A DNA stretch of 64,000 bases from Termitomyces sp. T153 (taxonomy: Eukaryota > Basidiomycota > Agaricomycetes > Agaricales > Lyophyllaceae): the NCBI GenBank assembly GCA_018296165.2, contig JACKQL020000043.1, positions 310,001 through 374,000 on the forward strand, in the 5' to 3' direction. The translations under genes were made by a program, and so were the position numbers. This document shows positions 23,276-34,102 of the stretch, in pieces (position 1 is the first letter of the stretch; each line of letters starts with the position of its first letter). The notes beneath the pieces are model-generated. The model saw only the letters and a list, made by a program, of their open reading frames with translations, did not search any database and was not told the DNA's origin.

Positions 23276-23769
23276 AAATCTTCCTCTAAGGATCTTTAAA
23301 TGACTCAATGAAGGCAGTTAGGAAAGAGGCATCTCATCCAGGAGTATTCTCATTGCCAGAGAGAACTCTTGAGAAACTCTGGAAAGAAAAGCTAACTCTG
23401 GTGATTCCACCTAGAGTTACACCAAAACTGGATCTACCTTTTGAGAAGGTGCCAGCCCTCAATGAGGGACCAGACTTGCCAGTGTAGAACACTGTTAAAA
23501 GTTCCTCACCAGGAACAAGAATGAATGAGTGGGATAGGACAATTGATAGGTTCTGGGAAGCTACTGTACCTTTTAGTACTGGAGAACTGTTAGATGTGGC
23601 TCCTGGATTAAGAAAAGCAATGATATACAGATTGACTCTCAAATCAGGAACTCAGTCTGGGGATCCCAATATTCCAAGGGCATCCATTCAACAGCAGACT
23701 GTAAGAGAGAAGAAATCACCTGACAAAGTTGATGTCAATGACATACTGATGGTAACCCATTTCATTGCA

Positions 23770-24130
23770 GCATGGCACTAGATAGGGCACTTTGCTTGGA
23801 GTTGACTTGGGATCCAGACATATGGCACTAGATAAGGCACTTTGCTTGGGGTTGACTTGGGATCCAGACATAGGCTTAAGGATGGAGAGTGCCAACAGTC
23901 AAGTGGATGCATCAGTCAGTTGAGCCAAAAATGTGCCCTTTACTTTTGCTGAAAGCTTCACCATTTACTTGCAAGTGCACATCTTTGTCAAGTCAGCTTA
24001 TACTGCTTGTTGGGTTGTCTTTTTGACATACTGACAGAAAGCAACATACAAAACCTACAAGATTGCAGTGCCATCACAACTCAGAGATCCTAATACTAGT
24101 CACTGGACAGCCCTGCCCACTCTTCAAGAG
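23770..24130 (+). pseudogene. Protease remnant of element B
   Basis: Short pieces align with the A protease: MESANSQVDASVS against MQSANGTMDQSLG, and IYLQVHIFVKSAYTACW against IYLQIHVLWSPAYDILL. The catalytic D-S-G is not readable; LTWDPDIGL stands in its place, doubled by a 50-bp tandem duplication. Clearly non-functional. Confidence 0.6.
23772..23871 (+). repeat. 50-bp tandem duplication in the protease region of B
   Basis: Two copies beginning ATGGCACTAGATA at 23772 and 23822, differing at a few positions. Because 50 is not a multiple of three it shifts the frame. Confidence 0.9.
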
Positions 24131-24479
24131 GGAAGGTGCCAAAGGTAGGTGTTAGAGGAGATAGTAATCCCAAAATTTGAACCTCAATAATCTGGTCAGT
24201 GACCAGGGAGAGGTGGCAGTGATGATTGGAGAGAAGGAGAATGGTGAAGTAGTGGTGACTGGGTACACTATAAATCAAAGTGGATTCAAGGACTAGGAGT
24301 TGAGATATGTGTATCTGCAGGCCTTTCCTGCAGAAGGAGGTGTTGGAGAAAGAGATGAGAAGACATTAGCAGCCTATCTAAATGAGCAGTTGTGTCAAAT
24401 ACCAGAGAAGTTAGAAGAGATCTTAGTACAGTAGGAAAGCCCAGAGTTAGAAGCAGGTGTGGGGGAACCTGCACAAGTA

Positions 24480-26284
24480 TTTTCTAAGAAATACAAACCT
24501 GTTGCTAGAAAGATGAAACCTGTGCTTGGGACCTCTCCTGAGGAGTTTAGAATTGAAAGGTGTATCTCTGGACATCCACTAGCAGACATGTCAAAGTTGG
24601 ACCCAAATCCACCTGATTTCAAACCCACAAGGAAGGTACACTGCTGAGTGCAAGGAGATCATTGACCAAGCACATTGTGATGGTTTCTTGTGGCCAGAGG
24701 AGATGAAGGCAGTACATCATCTAATGATGCTGCAGAATGAGGCTTTTGCATGGGATGATTCTCAATGAGGTAGGCTCAAGGAGGAATTCTTCCCTCCTGT
24801 AGTGATGCCAGTAATTCCTCACACCCTCTGAGTATTGAACAACATTCCCATTGCTCCTAGACTCAGAGATAAAATCTGCCAGATGATATAGCAGAAAATT
24901 GAGGCAGGAATGTATGAGCCATCCAACTCTTCATACAGATCCCAGTGGTTCATAGTATGAAGAAGGATGGTGAGAGTTTGAGGATAGTTCACAGCTTGGA
25001 ACCTTTCAACAAAGTGACCATAGCACATTCTGGGTTGCCAGCAGCAACTGAAGAGTTAGCTAGTCACTTTGTGGGCAGAGCTTGTGGAGGGATCTTTGAC
25101 TTGTATGTGGGATATGATGAGAGAGTGTTGGATGTGAAGTCTAGGGACTATACCACTTTTCAGACACCCTTTGGTGCTCTAAGGCTAGTAACCCTGCCAA
25201 TGGGCTGGACAAATTCAGTACCAATCTTTCATGATGACATTACCTTCATCTTGAAAGATGAGATACCTCATGTGTAACTTGGCCATATATTGATGAAGTG
25301 CCAATCAGAGGTCCACCTCACAGGTATGAATTGCCAGATGGAGGATATGAGGTTATTCCAGAAAACCCAGGCATCAGAAGATTTGTATGGGAACATCTGC
25401 AGAATGTAAACAGAGTGTTACAAAAAATCAAATATGCTGGAGGAACCTTTTCTGGGAAGAAGTCAGTAGTCTGTGCAGATGAGATTGTAGTGGTTGGACA
25501 CAGGTGTTCCTATGAGGGACAGAAACCTGAGACCAAGCAGTTGGCCATTGTTATGGGGTGGGGTGATTGTCAGGATAAATCAGATGTCAGACCTTTCCTA
25601 GGTACTTGTAGTACCTTTAGGATGTTCATTAAAGACTATGCTAAAGTGGCTGCACCCATCAACAAATTGACTCAAAACCACACACCATTTGTTTGGGGTG
25701 AGGAACAGCAGTCAGCAATGGCTCAGTTGAAGAAGTTGCTAGCTGTGAGTGCACCTCTAAAACCACTTGACTATGAGTCAGGAGGGGCAGTGGTCCTATC
25801 AGTTGACACTTCTTGGATGGCAGTGGGCTTTGAATTATTCCAGGAAGCTCCAGACAATCCTAAGCAATACACTTGTGCTAAGCTAGGATCCATCACCTTG
25901 AATGAGAGGGAGGCAAGATTCTCACAACCTAAACAAGAACTCTATGGTTTGATGAGAGCCTTGCAAGCTAATAAGTATTGGCTGGTTGGTTGTAGGAAGC
26001 TTGTAGTGGAGACAGATGCCAAGTGTTTGAAGGGAATGCTAAGCAATCCTGGAGTAGGACCTAATGCCACTATCATGAGATGGATTGAGGATGTACTGCT
26101 CTATTGTTTTACTTTGAGGCATGTGCTAGGAAAAACCTTCAGTGTTGATGGCCTGTCTAGAAGGCTCAAGCAGCCAGGAGATGAGGAGCACCCACCTGTT
26201 AATCCAGAGTTGGTGGACGATCCAAAGACTATGCACTTTGAATATCCAGCTAAAACTAACAATGAACCAGGATGGGAGGATTGA
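24480..26284 (+). pseudogene. Reverse transcriptase and RNase H of element B
   Basis: Includes SLRIVHSLEPFNKVTIAHSG, GIFDLYVGYDERVLDVKSRD and LPMGWTNSVPIFHDDITF, almost identical to A. The catalytic box near 25284 reads YIDEV rather than YIDDV, which would remove the second metal-binding Asp. After a one-base shift there, the frame is open from 25298 to 26284 and holds the thumb (FSGKKSVVCADEIVVVGHRC), the RNase H start VVLSVDTSWMAVGFELF, ITLNEREARFSQPKQELYGL and the end FSVDGLSRRLKQPGD. Confidence 0.88.
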
Positions 26285-27852
26285 GAACCCTTAGCACTTA
26301 AGGAGTTTGCAGATCAAATTGACACTAGAGGTGGCTATTTACATGCATTAGCCACTGAAGTATCTGACTTTGAAGAAGAACTTGATGGAGCAAGGTCTCA
26401 AGAAGTAGAGCTTAGGAAGGCAGTTCTAAGTCAGCAGCAGATGTCCAGAATGGATCCTGTTGCAGTACTATCTCTCTCTCAGCCTCTATTACCTACAGAA
26501 GGTACTGAGGAGGAAAAGGAAGCAGACTTATAAGCCTACTTAGAGCATAGGAAAGGTGGTGAGATTGAACAGTGGGAGGCTTTGCTACCAATTGTACAAA
26601 GCTGGCTACAAGACCCAAGCAAAGAACCTGAGGGTTTGCAGGGTTGGGATCCAGACAAGTTCATGAGGTTTGCAAGACAGTTCTTCTTTGATCCAAAGGG
26701 GAGACTGTACAAGCACAGTCATGAGGCCAGGCATAAGCTAGTAGTCAATATCAATAGATGAATGTTCATGCTTAAATCAGCCCATGATGCCTTGGGGCAT
26801 AGAGGGACTTATACAACCAAAATGTTAATACAAGAACAATTTTGGTGGCCAAGAATTGATGGAGATGTGCAGTGGTATGTTGGGACTTGTCACAATTGTC
26901 ACATATGTCAGAAGACAGTTGTAAACAGAGCTCCCACAGTGACCTATACACCCTCTCTCTTTCAAACAATCCACATTGATACCATGCACATGACTCCAGC
27001 TTCAAATGGCTGCAAGTTTATTGTCCATGGTAGGTGTGCATTGTCTTCATGGATGGAAGGGAGGCCTCTGTACAAGGAAAACCATAAAAGAATTGGTCAA
27101 TGGTTGTTTGAGGATGTGATTTGTCATTAGGGCTGCATTGCAGAGATCATCACTGACAATGCTGGACAATTCAAGAAGGTCACAGCTTGGATAGAGAGCA
27201 AATATGGAATCAGAGGCATAGCCATCTCTCCATACAACTCTCAAGCTAATGGCAAAATTGAAAAACCACATTGGGATGTCAGGCAAGCTTTATCCAAAGC
27301 TTGTGAGCATTGCACTAAATGGTTTTGGTTCTTCTTCCATGTAATGTAGAGTGATTACATTACTATCTGGCAGAGATTTGGATGTTCACCATACTTTATG
27401 GTCACTAGGGCTTATCCAACTCTACCTTTGGGCTTGGTAGAGGCTACCTGGTTAATAGAATTACCAGAAGGGCCATTATCTACAGAAGAGTTGATTGGTT
27501 ATTGTGCTAGGGCTTTAGCCAAGCACTACTAACATGTGGAGGAGATGACAGAGAGAGTTGGGAAGGACAATCTCCAATGGGCCTTGAAGTTTGCAGAAGA
27601 GCATAAAGACTCTATCAAAGACTTCAATTTCAAACCCTTGGACTTGGTCTTGGTCAAGGATATGATTACAGAAAGTTCACACAGTGCTAAAATGCTTCTC
27701 CATTTTCATGGTCCAATGGTAGTAATTACTAAGACCAAGAGAAGTAATTGTATTGTGGCAGAACTGGATGGGTCAGTTTGGCAGACCAGAGTTGTGGCTT
27801 TCAGAGTAGTCCCTTTGAAGCTTGGAGACAATTGGAGCTATCCCAAAGCCTA
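26285..27852 (+). pseudogene. Pol linker and integrase of element B
   Basis: An acidic linker with stops (26285-26760) leads to the integrase: SAHDALGHRG, QFWWPRIDGDVQWYVGTCHN and CHICQ give the H-H-C-C finger, then IHIDTMHM (first Asp), a stop at 27127, EIITDNAGQF (second Asp), and SQANGKIEKPHWDV (Glu). The C-terminal part DFNFKPLDLVLVKDMI and VVITKTKRSNCIVAELDG matches that of A. Stops at 27127, 27348 and 27531. Confidence 0.88.
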
Positions 27853-27891
27853 GAGCAATGGGTAGATATCACTCCAGAAAAGTTAAAAAAG

Positions 27892-28135
27892 TTGAGGGAA
27901 GAACTACAGAAGCCTACAGGGAATGCTATACCAGACCTGTCATCTGGTGCTATAAGGCTTCACAAGCCTCTAGACCATGACATATATAGGTCAGACAATG
28001 AAAGTTTAAAAGGTTGAGGGAAGAACTACAGAAGCCTACAGGGAATGCTATACCAGACCTATCATTTGGTTCTATAAGGCTTCACAAGCCTCTAGACCAT
28101 GACATATATAGGTCAGACAACAGCCCTGAAAGTTG
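27892..28135 (+). repeat. 122-bp tandem duplication at the end of B pol
   Basis: Two copies of a 122-bp unit starting TTGAGGGAAGAACTACAG at 27892 and 28014, with a handful of differences (for example CTGTCATCTGGTGC against CTATCATTTGGTTC). Confidence 0.9.
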
Positions 28136-28313
28136 ATGAAAAATTAAAGTTTTTCCTTAGCAAAATCAAAATAAGTAAAAGGCTTAGTTTGGTCACACAT
28201 TTTTGGAGTTAATGGCATTAATTTTGGGGATATAGAATAGAGATATGTATGGGTTTTTCTTTATGGAGTAGGGAGTATGGCTATGCTATATAAGGCAGAG
28301 GCAAAGCCAGTGT
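28136..28313. other. Spacer between B pol and antisense remnant
   Basis: AT-rich, CpG-free, no coding recognised. Confidence 0.4.
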
Positions 28314-28634
28314 CTACAATGTGAGGGTCAGCAGAAGCTCCAAGGAATCTTTGGGGTCAGATGTGGAGGAGTTGGCAAGTTCAATGTTAGAATCTTCAGG
28401 GACTGACTAGGGGACTGGGTCAATAACCAAGAGAAAAGAAGGACAGAATAAAAAGGGATTATACCTTGAATGAAATGTTGAGCATGTTGAGGAGCAAACT
28501 GGTAAGATCAACATTGACAGGGGATAAGGGTTTGTCCAGACAAGAAAGATGAGCCATGATCAACTTGTATGATTGAAGAGATACATCCAGGAGGTGGAGC
28601 TGCTGTTCTGCAGCAAGCTCCACCACCTCATGCT
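28314..28634 (-). pseudogene. Antisense gene remnant at the 3' side of element B
   Basis: Two minus-strand exons can be read: 28634-28466 with VVELAAEQQLHLLDVSLQ and VNVDLTSLLLNMLNISF, and 28406-28314 with VPEDSNIELANSSTSDPKD and LELLLTLTL before a stop. The proposed 58-bp intron (28407-28464) has GT and AG ends and keeps the frame. Position and orientation equal those of the antisense gene in A, but I see no sequence similarity to it. The start is cut off by C4. Very short, so chance is possible. Confidence 0.35.
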
Positions 28635-29460
28635 CTCAAAGGCAGCCCAGTCCAGAAAACTTCCAACACCTCTGGAGCGATGGAAAACTCACAATGTATA
28701 GGTGGAGGCATGTCCAGCCTTCATGTATGACAACACCCAGGCTATTTTCAATGTGTCAGAGTCAAAGGTGTCCCTACTGGGGTGGATATAGGTGAGGCAG
28801 GACTGCAGGAATCACTTCCTGCTGCAGCGGGCACTGTTGTACACATCTGGTAGCATGGGATGTGGAATCTGCAGCTATAAGTTCACCAGAGCTGTGGAGA
28901 TGGGTGTGGACATGGTCAGGGCTGGATCCCCAGCTGTGGGAGGGGCAGAGTTTGGGGTTAGGCATTCAAGCAACACCTGGAGTGATTGGGAGATGAGATC
29001 AGTTGTTTGACAGAGAGTAGAGAGTTTGGTAGTATGGTGGGTGAGGGATGATTGCATTAGTTGCACCTAACTAAAGGAGCACTGGCCAGCAGTGTAAGGG
29101 CAACCTCCAGAGCAGCAGATTGGAGTCATGCAGCTAGCAGAGGGGAATCCAAAGTATATTAGCAGAGTAGATGACAATACAATCAGTAACTAATCACCTA
29201 GCAGAGGGGAATCCAAAGAGAACAAGTCTAAGGATCCCTGCTGCTCAGTGTGGTGCATCAGCAGTGGCAAAGGCATGGGAACTACTGTACAGAAGACTGG
29301 GGCTACTCCTAACCCTAGGGCAATGAAAGCTGAGGTAATATGGAGAACTCCACAGTTCTCCAGAGATCTCCAGAGTTCTAGAAAGAGCCACAGAGATGTT
29401 GAACAAGCTGTGGAGGTGCTGGAACAAGTTGCAGAGGTCAGAAATGGAAGTCCTCTGACA
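28635..29460 (-). mobile_element. Gypsy family C remnant (C4), 5' LTR plus start of gag
   Basis: LTR at 29460-29093 on the minus strand (TGTCAGAGGAC to TTGCCCTTACA), followed by gag pieces SSLTHHTTKLSTLCQTTD, ALLECL-like LLECLTPNSAPP and GSFLDWAAFE, which match C2 and C5. Homology ends at about 28635. The LTR abuts the LINE at 29461, so C4 probably inserted into or truncated the LINE 5' end. Confidence 0.8.
29093..29460 (-). repeat. LTR of Gypsy family C (copy C4)
   Basis: 368 bp, the same termini as the complete C2 LTRs. Only one LTR of this copy is present. Confidence 0.85.
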
Positions 29461-29475
29461 AGCAAGGAACAATGA

Positions 29476-29850
29476 AAACAAGCCCCAGATACTTCTGGGG
29501 GACATGAACCTAGTGGAGAATGCCCTAGACAGACTACCAGCACATAAGGACAATCAATGAGCAGTAAGCTCCCTGGTGGAGCTAAAACTACATCTAGACC
29601 TGGCAGATGGCTGGAGGAGGGAGAACCCTACAAAAGTAGACTTCTCATTCTACATGCAAGGCAGAACATGCCAAACAAGAATAGACCAAATATATGTGGC
29701 AGAACCATTAATCAACTACACAAATAACTGGCAAATAGCCTGCACTGGTATAGGCATGGCCCACCTGTTGGTGTCCATGAACATACTAAACCCTAAACAA
29801 CCCTGGATCAGAGAAGGAAGATATGCAGTGTGCTGGAAGAAGAGGAACTA
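29476..29850 (+). pseudogene. LINE endonuclease, C-terminal part
   Basis: PQILLGDMNLVENALDRLP is the G-D-x-N block of the exonuclease-endonuclease-phosphatase fold, followed by LDLADGWRRENPTKVDFSFY and RIDQIYVAEPL, whose R-I-D-x-I is the usual substrate-binding block; the final block has lost its S-D-H, with GMAHLLVS in its place (about 29752). A TGA at 29558 interrupts it. Loss of the catalytic His region suggests inactivity. Confidence 0.75.
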
Positions 29851-32155
29851 ATAGATGCCATAGAGGAAATGGGAATGAGACATATGAGCACTATGGAGTC
29901 ACTACATGACAGGGGGATGGGGGCTAAGAACCTACAAACAACCCTAAAGTCCTTTAAGGATAAAATAATCTTGAGAGTGAGGGAATACTCAAAAGCCAAA
30001 ACTCCCAGGATAAAAAAGGAGCTACAAGCACTAATTGCTGACAGGGAGAGGGTGCACAATAACTCTGAGATGGATGAGGATAAAAAGAGCCTGGAAGTGG
30101 CATTCCTGGATGACTGAATCCAATCCCTTAAGAAGTTGAAATTTGAAAGAGCAAGGGATACAGTAGTGATGAGCTTTGCAATACATGGAGAAACCCTCAC
30201 TAAGCCCTGGATAAATATAAATAGAAAATCTAAGCCACAAGATATTATTGCAGCACTAAAAAGGCCCAACAAAGTGGGTGGAGGTATTGAGCAAAGGTCA
30301 TACAAGATGACAGAAATAATGAGGTCACACTATGACAAACTTTTAAAAGATGGGACCCCAGTAGACACCCAGTCATACAAAATCAAAGAATCAAAGATAC
30401 TATCCCTCCTTGATAAGAGTGTCCCACAAGAACAGGTGAATATGTAGACAGCTGAATATCAAGAGAGGAAGTTGTGGACACAATAAGGGGCCTACCAAAC
30501 AGTAGGGCAGCTGGACTTGACAGTATCCCACAAGAACTATGGAAAATCCTGGATAACAGGTTTGAACTGAAAGGCCAAGAAGAGAAGGATGGGTTTGACA
30601 TTGCCCTCATGCTGACAGAGGTCTTCAATGACATAAGCAACTATGGAATGGAGGGCTCAACAAATTTTGCCAAGGGCTGGATGTGCCCAATATATAAAAA
30701 GGGAGATTGGACAGAAGCAGGAAACTATAGACCAATTACAGTACTAAACACAGACTATAAGATCCTAACAAAGTTACTGTTGATACACCCAGGCAAGGCA
30801 GTGCTGGGAATAATCCATAAGGACCAGGCAGGCTTTATGAAAGGTAGATGTATTGAGGATCAGACAGAACTTGCCCACCTCATGATAAGATACTATGAAG
30901 AGACAAATGAAAATGACATGATCCTGTGCCTTGACCAAGAAAAAGCTTATGACAAGATACTACACCCCTTCCTCTGGGCATCTCTGCAAAAATCTGGCTT
31001 CCCAGAGAAATTCATCAAGATCATACAGGAGCTATATAAAGAGGCCCATACTAGCATAATGCTGAATGAAGAAATTAGTACACCATTTAAGGTAATTAGA
31101 GGGGTGAGGCAAGGAGACCCAATGTCATGCCTGCTTTTCAATGTTGCTATAGAGTCTCTAGCACAAATGCTGCATCACTCAGGCCTGGAGGGATTCAGTT
31201 ATGACAGCACACAGAAAGACTGATTGCAACCCTATTTGCAGATGAGATGACAGTATATCTGTGATGGAATGACAGGTTCAAGGACCTAAAAAAAGTATTA
31301 GACACATGGTGTGAAGTATCAGGAGCAAAGTTTAATATACCTAAAACAGTGATAATACCAATAGGGACAAAAGAACACAGAGAGACTCTACTGGCTTTGA
31401 GGAGGACTCATCAACAGGGCTTGCAGATACCAAGTGGAATAAAGATTGTGAATGATGATGAGGCCACAAGATGACTAGGGGCCTTTGTGGGAAATGGAGT
31501 CAAGCAGAATGGCATCTGGACACCAACCCTAGAAATTGTATCCCAAAACCTTAAAAGATGGGGGAAAAGCAAACCTACCATTGAAGGTAAAAGGCTAATA
31601 GTGAGCATGGTAGTAGGGGAAAGAACACAATACAGAACAAGTGTCCAAGGTATGCCAAATAATGTGGAAAATGAACTAACAAAGATGATACAAAACTTCA
31701 TCTGGGGTGAGGGTAGCAGACCAATAGCAGGCCTTGATACCATGAGCATCCCACATGAAAGGGGAGGAAAGAAGCTACTAAACATAACCCTAAGAGATGA
31801 GGCAATCAAACTGATGAAAGCAAAATGCTACCTAGACTTTGGGGTGACAAGACCCTCCTGGGCAGTGGTTGCAGATGAAATTATACAAAGGAGGGTAGCA
31901 AGAAAATGCAGAAACTTGGAAGGTACTACCTTCCAGAATACATTCCTACAACTGATAGACATTGATACATGGACAAAAGAAGGGGGCCTCCCAACATCAC
32001 TCCAGCAAATGATAAAGACAGCAAAGAAATATGGAGTGAGCTTCTGCCTACTGGACTTGGAGAGGCACCTGAAAGAACAACTGCCAATATGGTATCATCT
32101 AGGCATGCAAGGAGCCAAGAACCTGAGGATAAACTCCCCACAAGCAATATGCTAG
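29851..32155 (+). pseudogene. LINE reverse transcriptase
   Basis: After a charged linker (29851-30450), the RT motifs run LPNSRAAGLDSIPQELW, FAKGWMCPIYKKGDW, NYRPITVLNTDYKILTK, KDQAGFMKGRCIEDQ, ILCLDQEKAYDKI and VIRGVRQGDPMSCLLFNVA. The catalytic box near 31236 reads FADE instead of FADD. A frame change lies at about 31215, and the thumb (NGIWTPTLEIVSQNLKRWGK, then NFIWGEGSRP) is open from 31487 to 32155. Confidence 0.9.
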
Positions 32156-33824
32156 AGGACCAACCATAGAATAGACACTGCTGGAGATATGCTAAACTTA
32201 GCTGACAGTATAGATGCCACCCTGAAACCAGCTCATAGGCTGAGACAGAACTGCACATGTGACCCCTGCAAAAGAATGAGAGCAGCAGGCTACATGAACC
32301 CCCATAAATGCAGAGTGTTTGCAAGTGAGTGGATTGACAAGCTAAGTGATAAGTGGTCACCAAGAGTGCAAGCAAGCAATAGAGAACCCACTGAGGAGGA
32401 AAAAGAACTCTACAGTCAGGCTGGGGAAGAACTCTTCAACCCCAGTTGTGGCAATTAGGACATCACTGAAGGAAGGCTTCAGAGTTTTTGCACAAAGGAA
32501 ATGCACAGTAGACACAGAGGGGGGAAACTATGCCAGGGCCAACAACCCCCTGCAAAGGCTGAATGAAGTTTATACAGATGGATCATGCACAAGGAACAGA
32601 TGTGTGGATGCAATAACAGGAGCAGGCATATGGTTCAATAGAGAAGATGAACGTAATGAAGCTGTGAGACTACCAGGACACCTATGACAATCTAATAATA
32701 CAGGTGAGGCAGTAGCCATCCTGAGGGCAGCAACAATAGCCCCCACAGATGTGCTCCTAAAAATCCTGAGTGACTCAAAGTTTGTGCTGGACTGCCTGAC
32801 AAAGGACCTAGCAAAGAATGAAGATAATGGATGAATTGGAGTCACAAATAAAGACATTATGAAACTCCTAGTAGCAAAGCTAAGGAGTAGGTTAGGTATA
32901 ACACTACTAGTGAAAGTGAAGGGCCATATGGGTATAGAAGGAAATGAAGAAGCAGATAAGCTTGTAGAAGAAGGCACAAAGAAGCAGGCTCCAGACACCA
33001 TAAATCTGGAGGTCCACAAAGGATATGATCTGCCTGGTACCAAGCTAGCAAATATCACCCAAGCAAAAACATATGAAGGAATGCTGGAGTAACAACCCAC
33101 TCCAAGAAGAGTGGGGACCATCACACATCTAGATATGATGAGATGGGCTATCCATACCACAAATAGTGAACTGCCCACAGACAACAGGATATGGAAAGCA
33201 TTGAGAGACAAGGACCTGACCAGGGAAACCTGAGCATTCCTATGGAAACCAATGCATAACAGGTACAAGGTAGGGAGATACTGGGAAAACATCCCAAATT
33301 TCAAGAGAAGGGTGCTATGTGTGTTATGCAATAATGTGGTTGAATCAATGAACCATATATTGACAGAGTGCTCCATGTCAGGCCAAGAGATTGTCTGGGA
33401 CCTGACTCAGAGAATCCACAAGAAGAGGGGGATACCCTTTGAGAAACCTTTGCTAGGCATGCAGCTGGGGTGCATGCTGGTTGGAAGAGGCCTGGCAAAT
33501 GATAAGCCAGGAGCAAGTAGGTTCTTCAAGACAATCACATCTGAAGTGTCAAGAACAATTTGGAAGATAAGATGCAAATGGAGAATCTCGAGGGAGGCAG
33601 AACCCAAGAAAAGGCATCATGAAACTGAAATCAAGAACAAGCTGAGACAAGCAATTATGCAGAGAATAAAACTGGACTGTTTAGCAATGGATAGGTCCCG
33701 CTTTGGCAAAAAGGCAACAGATATGGAGAAGGTCCAGAATACATGGAAATTCTTTCTGCCGTGTAGGGCAGACCCAGTCAAGGCCTGGAGGAGGGCAACC
33801 GAGGTTTTAGTGGGTATTGGATAA
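32156..33824 (+). pseudogene. LINE RNase H and C-terminal zinc finger
   Basis: VYTDGSCTRN (first Asp, about 32570) opens the RNase H fold; GEAVAILRAATIA carries the Glu, ILSDSKFVLDCL the second Asp and KGHMGIEGNEEADKL the last His/Asp region, all kept. Stops at 32685 and 32832 break it. The end, 33252-33824, holds CVLCNNVVESMNHILTEC, the zinc finger usual after LINE RTs, and a basic tail. This final piece is open for 190 codons and regains CpG dinucleotides. Confidence 0.85.
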
Positions 33825-33835
33825 CCGAGCCCCAC

Positions 33836-34102
33836 ACTGAGTGCATAAAGGCATTTCCTACGAAACTTGTTTATTTACTGGCTTTCATTATCCTCTGGAT
33901 CAGTCAGGGGACTGCCGCTTGTCGAGTAAGGCTGGCGGATGTTAATGGGCTCGGGACAATTTGTTACCAAACGCGTCCAGTCACACATGTCACACATCAC
34001 ACATCCGTTTTGGTGTCGACCACGATGAGCGTGAGTCCATTTTTTTCGCGCCGTTTGGTTGTTTAAATTCCTGTTCAGACATTCACAGCTGTTGCCGAGC
34101 CC
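33836..34102 (+). promoter_or_regulatory. Upstream region of the ISWI gene
   Basis: 267 bp between the LINE end and the ISWI ATG, CpG-normal, with a CACACAT-rich stretch at 33983-34004. No clear TATA box. The ATG at 34103 stands in CCCATGG, a good initiation context. Confidence 0.4.

Larger units (their letters stand above)
21403..28634 (+). mobile_element. Gypsy LTR retrotransposon 'B', old, related to A
   Basis: Same domain order and similar protein sequence as element A. The 5' LTR appears to end at GCATCA near 21712, just before a primer-site-like string shared with A. Gag at 21845-23275, protease near 23770-24130, reverse transcriptase and RNase H at 24480-26284, integrase at 26762-27852, and an antisense gene remnant at 28314-28634. 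The 3' end is cut by the inverted C4 fragment. Many stops and practically no CpG show age. Confidence 0.85.
29461..33835 (+). mobile_element. Non-LTR retrotransposon (LINE) with RNase H, 5'-truncated
   Basis: A single ORF2-like product in order: end of the apurinic endonuclease, a long linker, reverse transcriptase, RNase H and a C-terminal C-x2-C-x8-H-x4-C finger. It lacks ORF1 and the start of the endonuclease, and its left end is the C4 LTR. Several stops and shifts are present. The arrangement with an RNase H after the RT resembles the Tad/I type lineages of fungi; clade assignment is inference. It ends about 270 bp before the ISWI start codon, in the same orientation. Confidence 0.9.

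Noticed and set aside
32570..33376. 268-codon minus-strand frame
   Set aside because: Antisense shadow of the LINE RNase H region; hydrophobic composition typical of a reversed coding strand.
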